From Spirochaetaceae bacterium (GTDB lineage: Bacteria; Spirochaetota; Spirochaetia; DSM-2461), in assembly GCA_016342385.1 (NCBI GenBank), contig JAEINM010000193.1, positions 1 through 7,530 on the forward strand: a DNA stretch of 7,530 bases, given 5' to 3'. The notes beneath the pieces are model-generated. The model searched no databases. It was not told the DNA's origin and was given only the letters and a program-made list of their open reading frames with translations. This document shows positions 5,275-7,530 of this stretch, one piece after another. The position numbers and the translations under genes are program-made. Position 1 is the first letter of the stretch; every line of letters begins with the position of its first letter.

Positions 5275-5997
5275 CTATAGATTATCAAGAAGTTCCTGTA
5301 GCGGTTCTTTAACAGTAGAAAATTCTATACCATTGGCAATACAGAAATCTCGGACACTCATAGTCCTGGCACCGGCCGGCATAGAGAGAATCTTTTCAAC
5401 ATCTTCTTTGGAAAGACCCCAGTCGTAGAGTTCAGAAAACATGGTTTTCCCTTTTATTTCCATCAGAACAGTATCATCGTGATCTTCTGTAGCTGTTTCA
5501 TTGATCTCTGCTGTTTCCAGAGAAACGGCGTTCTCTGCTGCCAAAGACAACTCTTCGTCAGTCATAGAACCCTCTTTCCTGAGTATGGAAATAGCCGGTT
5601 TCAGGAGAGCTGTCCCCTCTTCCGCCACATAGGGCAGACCTTTGTAAAGAGCAACAAAATAGCGCATACTGTCTGTCCCGATCTCTTTACCGTCAACAAT
5701 TCCAAAGATCTCTTCGAAAAGTTTGATCTGAATACTCCCGGGATTTTCCTCATGACTGAGACCGAAGGCGGCGGTGAGTGTCTCAACGGGAATATCAAAG
5801 GCATTGTGTACATCATCCATAGAATAGGACCCTCTAATATCAGCGGGATTGTTTTCACCGGCAAACTCACCATCTGTGTATTTAAGGGGATCTTTTGATC
5901 CTTCTGTCGCCCAGTAATCTGCTGCCATAGAAATAAGGATTCCTCCCAGCATAAGTATAAAAAAGCTGATCCCTGCGGTTTTTGCCTTTATTCTCAT
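5275..5997 (-). CDS. Membrane-anchored two-repeat protein, partner of the NapH-like ferredoxin
   Basis: The protein has 240 residues and is not from a family I can name. Residues 8-25 form one hydrophobic segment after MRIKAK, so it is a signal anchor with the rest probably outside the cytoplasmic membrane. Two diverged copies of one domain can be aligned. Copy 1 starts IRGSYSMDDVHNAF at 54 and has SIQIKLFEEIFGI at 88-100. Copy 2 starts IKGKTMFSELYDW at 181 and has TMSVRDFCIANGI at 212-224. The acidic linker at 143-177 is Glu/Thr/Ala-rich and likely flexible. Its ATG abuts the stop of the Fe-S gene (TAG|ATG), with GGAGG 8 nt upstream, so the pair is translationally coupled. I infer a role as extracytoplasmic partner of that electron carrier. 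It has a single Cys and no heme or Cys-cluster motif. Confidence 0.75.
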   Translation of the reverse strand: MRIKAKTAGISFFILMLGGILISMAADYWATEGSKDPLKYTDGEFAGENNPADIRGSYSMDDVHNAFDIPVETLTAAFGLSHEENPGSIQIKLFEEIFGIVDGKEIGTDSMRYFVALYKGLPYVAEEGTALLKPAISILRKEGSMTDEELSLAAENAVSLETAEINETATEDHDDTVLMEIKGKTMFSELYDWGLSKEDVEKILSMPAGARTMSVRDFCIANGIEFSTVKEPLQELLDNL

Positions 5998-6825
5998 CTA
6001 TTTTTCCTCCAGTTTTTTAGTGTTGAATTCCATTGTGGACGACACGGGACAGGCCCCGTCCTCAGATGTACATTCAAAGCAGCTTATACACTGATGGTCT
6101 ATAATTTTCTTTTTCTTAGAGACCGGAATATTCATAGGGCAGTTTTTATCACAGGCGCTGCAGCTGATACAGGTGGAAACATTCCGCCTGAGGGGAATAA
6201 TCCTGATAAAATTAAAGAGCCCCAGAACCGCACCATAGGGACAGACATATTTACAGAAAGGCCGTTCTATAAAAAGGGAAAGACCAAGAACTGCGAACAG
6301 TGCAATAAAAGCCGTTACCGCGACTTCTCCTGTCCAGAACTGAAATAGGGCATAATAGGGATCATAATCGGCAAAGATTATTTTCCCCGACCAGGCTGTC
6401 ATAATAAGAACCCAGATCAATACGCCATAGCGGAGGAAACGGAGATATTTATCAAACTTATAGGGAATAAAAGTATTATATCTTTTTTTAAAGAGTTTTC
6501 GGCCGATTCGAGATATCCACTCCTGAAATGTTCCGAAAGGACAAATCCAGCCGCAAAATAATGGCCCGAATATAAGAGCTGATAGAAAAACTATAATCAT
6601 CAGCACGACACTGGATTCATGTATCATTTTTACCAGAGAGCCGGTCGTCAGTAAATTGTAAATGGAAACAACCCCTCCAAAGGGGCATATTGCGTGTAGA
6701 GAAGCCTCGCCAATAAGGGGGATAGGTTTTCCCACTTCTGCCAGACTGTGGTTGACAGCAATAAATGCCGCCACAGTAAAGAAAATTATCTGTATCCATT
6801 TTCTCACTTTTACTCTTTTTGCCAT
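5998..6825 (-). CDS. NapH/YccM-like polytopic membrane ferredoxin
   Basis: The protein has 275 residues. I start it at 6825, where GGAG lies 7 nt upstream, rather than at an in-frame 34-residue extension. Hydrophobic segments lie near 10-28, 71-90, 133-144 and 168-187. The family's C-P motifs are C47-P, C91-GWI-C95-P and C191-KYV-C195-P. A C-terminal dicluster ferredoxin follows: C219-x2-C222-x2-C225-x3-C229-P, then C246-x2-C249-x2-C252-x6-C259-P, the last spacing longer than usual. Family members (NapH, NosR C-terminus, YccM) pass electrons between the quinone pool or cytosolic donors and periplasmic reductases. No NapA, NosZ or FMN-binding protein lies nearby; the coupled two-repeat protein is the likely partner. 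The electron acceptor is unknown. Confidence 0.88.
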   Translation of the reverse strand: MAKRVKVRKWIQIIFFTVAAFIAVNHSLAEVGKPIPLIGEASLHAICPFGGVVSIYNLLTTGSLVKMIHESSVVLMIIVFLSALIFGPLFCGWICPFGTFQEWISRIGRKLFKKRYNTFIPYKFDKYLRFLRYGVLIWVLIMTAWSGKIIFADYDPYYALFQFWTGEVAVTAFIALFAVLGLSLFIERPFCKYVCPYGAVLGLFNFIRIIPLRRNVSTCISCSACDKNCPMNIPVSKKKKIIDHQCISCFECTSEDGACPVSSTMEFNTKKLEEK

Positions 6826-6919
6826 GTAATTACTCCAAAAGAATCTTCTTATAACTAGTATCCTATGATAAATATAAAGGAAATATGAATTTTCTGTGGA
6901 AAAAGTATAGATTTGAAAG

Positions 6920-6951
6920 GGATTCACTCACCGAAATCGATGAGTGAATCC
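6920..6951 (-). terminator. Hairpin terminator of the right-edge gene
   Basis: A perfect 11-bp inverted repeat (GGATTCACTCA at 6920-6930, complement at 6941-6951) begins 6 nt past the stop of the right-edge gene. In minus-strand RNA the inner bases UCGAUUUCGG add U-G, C-G and G-C pairs, giving 14 bp with a 4-nt AUUU loop. The tail CUUUCAAAUCU is only modestly U-rich, so termination may be incomplete. Confidence 0.6.
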
Positions 6952-6957
6952 TATAGA

Positions 6958-7530
6958 TTAGTAAGTAAGGGTTTGAGAAAAAACGGTCAATGCTTCTTCT
7001 TGATATTTTTTTGAATCCTTAAGTTTCCATTCTTCAGAGATTTTACGTCCTGAATCATCGTATTGGCGGTCCACATAAAAAATGAGATACTCTTTGTGTA
7101 AATTAGTGGACAGATTCTTTGTAAAAACCATTCCAGTCTGTACAATCTCTCCTGCCACAACATCCCACTGATAAACAAAAGTTGTATTATGGCTCTTATC
7201 TTCAAGGATCTCATCAATTTCTGAGGGATCACTATCAAGACTTAAATTGTAACCGGCTATAAATTTTGAAGGGGAGTGATAAAATCGTTTCAGGACAATA
7301 TTGTCATAACCGACTGTAAGAACCTTATCCAGGGAAAGACCTGTATAGAATCCATACTTTTCTTCAGTTGAGACAAATTTTCTGTCCGTCTGAAAAGGGA
7401 CTTCGTAATTATCTATATCAATACTCCAGGTTCGATGATTTTCTGAGAATAAAAACTTGATGAACTGATCAACTTCCGGAGTTGGAGCGGATTCGCCTAC
7501 GGCGCCCTCATGTTCTGCCGGAAGAATCTC
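6958..7530 (-). CDS. Unrecognised protein, C-terminal 190 residues (5' end off the window)
   Basis: The frame is open from the TAA at 6958-6960 to the right edge, so a GTG at 7158 is an internal valine and not the start. The visible part begins EILPAEHEGAVGESAPTPEVDQF, an acidic Pro/Ala-rich linker-like stretch. It continues with a beta-rich, aromatic-rich region (NHRTWSIDIDNYEVPF, EKYGFYTGLSLDKVLTVGYD, TTFVYQWDVVAGEIVQTGMVF) and ends with a charged stretch (YVDRQYDDSGRKISEEWKLKDSKKYQEE). It has no Cys, no membrane segment and no motif I recognise. The composition would suit an extracytoplasmic beta-rich domain, but that is a guess. A terminator hairpin follows directly, so it is the last gene of its transcript. 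Confidence 0.7.
   Translation of the reverse strand, partial: EILPAEHEGAVGESAPTPEVDQFIKFLFSENHRTWSIDIDNYEVPFQTDRKFVSTEEKYGFYTGLSLDKVLTVGYDNIVLKRFYHSPSKFIAGYNLSLDSDPSEIDEILEDKSHNTTFVYQWDVVAGEIVQTGMVFTKNLSTNLHKEYLIFYVDRQYDDSGRKISEEWKLKDSKKYQEEALTVFSQTLTY

Noticed and set aside
6904..6909. TATACT as the -10 box of the Fe-S operon
   Set aside because: No acceptable -35 at 16-18 bp; that position falls inside the terminator hairpin. No promoter for this operon could be assigned with confidence.
6826..6927. 34-residue N-terminal extension of the NapH-like protein
   Set aside because: The GGAG box 7 nt before 6825 and the normal first membrane segment favour the shorter start; the extension would begin at the foot of the upstream terminator.
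7030..7080. YD/RHS-like repeat in the right-edge protein (YDDSGRK)
   Set aside because: A single short match with no second copy or repeat spacing.

Overview
This window looks like ordinary chromosome from an AT-leaning anaerobic or microaerophilic Gram-negative bacterium. A spirochaete of the Spirochaetales is my best guess, with modest confidence. The clues are base composition, a relaxed lipobox (LFSC), Fe-S rich oxidoreductases and the AmrS radical SAM enzyme. I see no mobile element, CRISPR array, rRNA or tRNA.

Plus strand, 1-3051, is one tight gene string. It holds the C-terminal end of a [4Fe-4S] aldo/keto reductase, then dtd (D-aminoacyl-tRNA deacylase, 2 nt later), a membrane-anchored M1-type metallopeptidase lipoprotein (13 nt later), and the radical SAM enzyme AmrS. 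AmrS starts on a TTG that overlaps the peptidase stop codon.

From 3093 to 4399 are two GNAT acetyltransferases on the minus strand. One is RimJ/RimL-like and one is of the phosphinothricin/methionine-sulfoximine acetyltransferase type. Between them lies a 60-residue plus-strand hypothetical gene whose candidate promoter sits so close to its ATG that the message may be leaderless.

From 4400 to 5274 is the most interesting part: a 114-residue stand-alone STAS-domain protein (minus strand) with its own control region. A near-consensus sigma-54 -24/-12 element (TGGCATTGTATTTGCA) lies 38 nt upstream of a strong ribosome binding site and start. Upstream of it are two palindromes that share the core GTCA-N3-TGAC, about 74 and 178 bp from the predicted transcription start and about 104 bp apart. 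This is the layout expected for a sigma-54 promoter driven by an enhancer-binding protein. The STAS protein carries Glu where SpoIIAA-type anti-anti-sigma factors carry their phosphorylated Ser. The gene ends in a perfect 14-bp hairpin terminator.

From 5275 to 6825 is a two-gene minus-strand operon: a NapH/YccM-like polytopic ferredoxin and, directly abutting it (TAG|ATG), a membrane-anchored protein made of two copies of a diverged domain. The operon ends in a G-U rich terminator visible only in minus-strand RNA. From 6958 to the right edge is the C-terminal part of an unrecognised minus-strand gene, followed by its own terminator hairpin.
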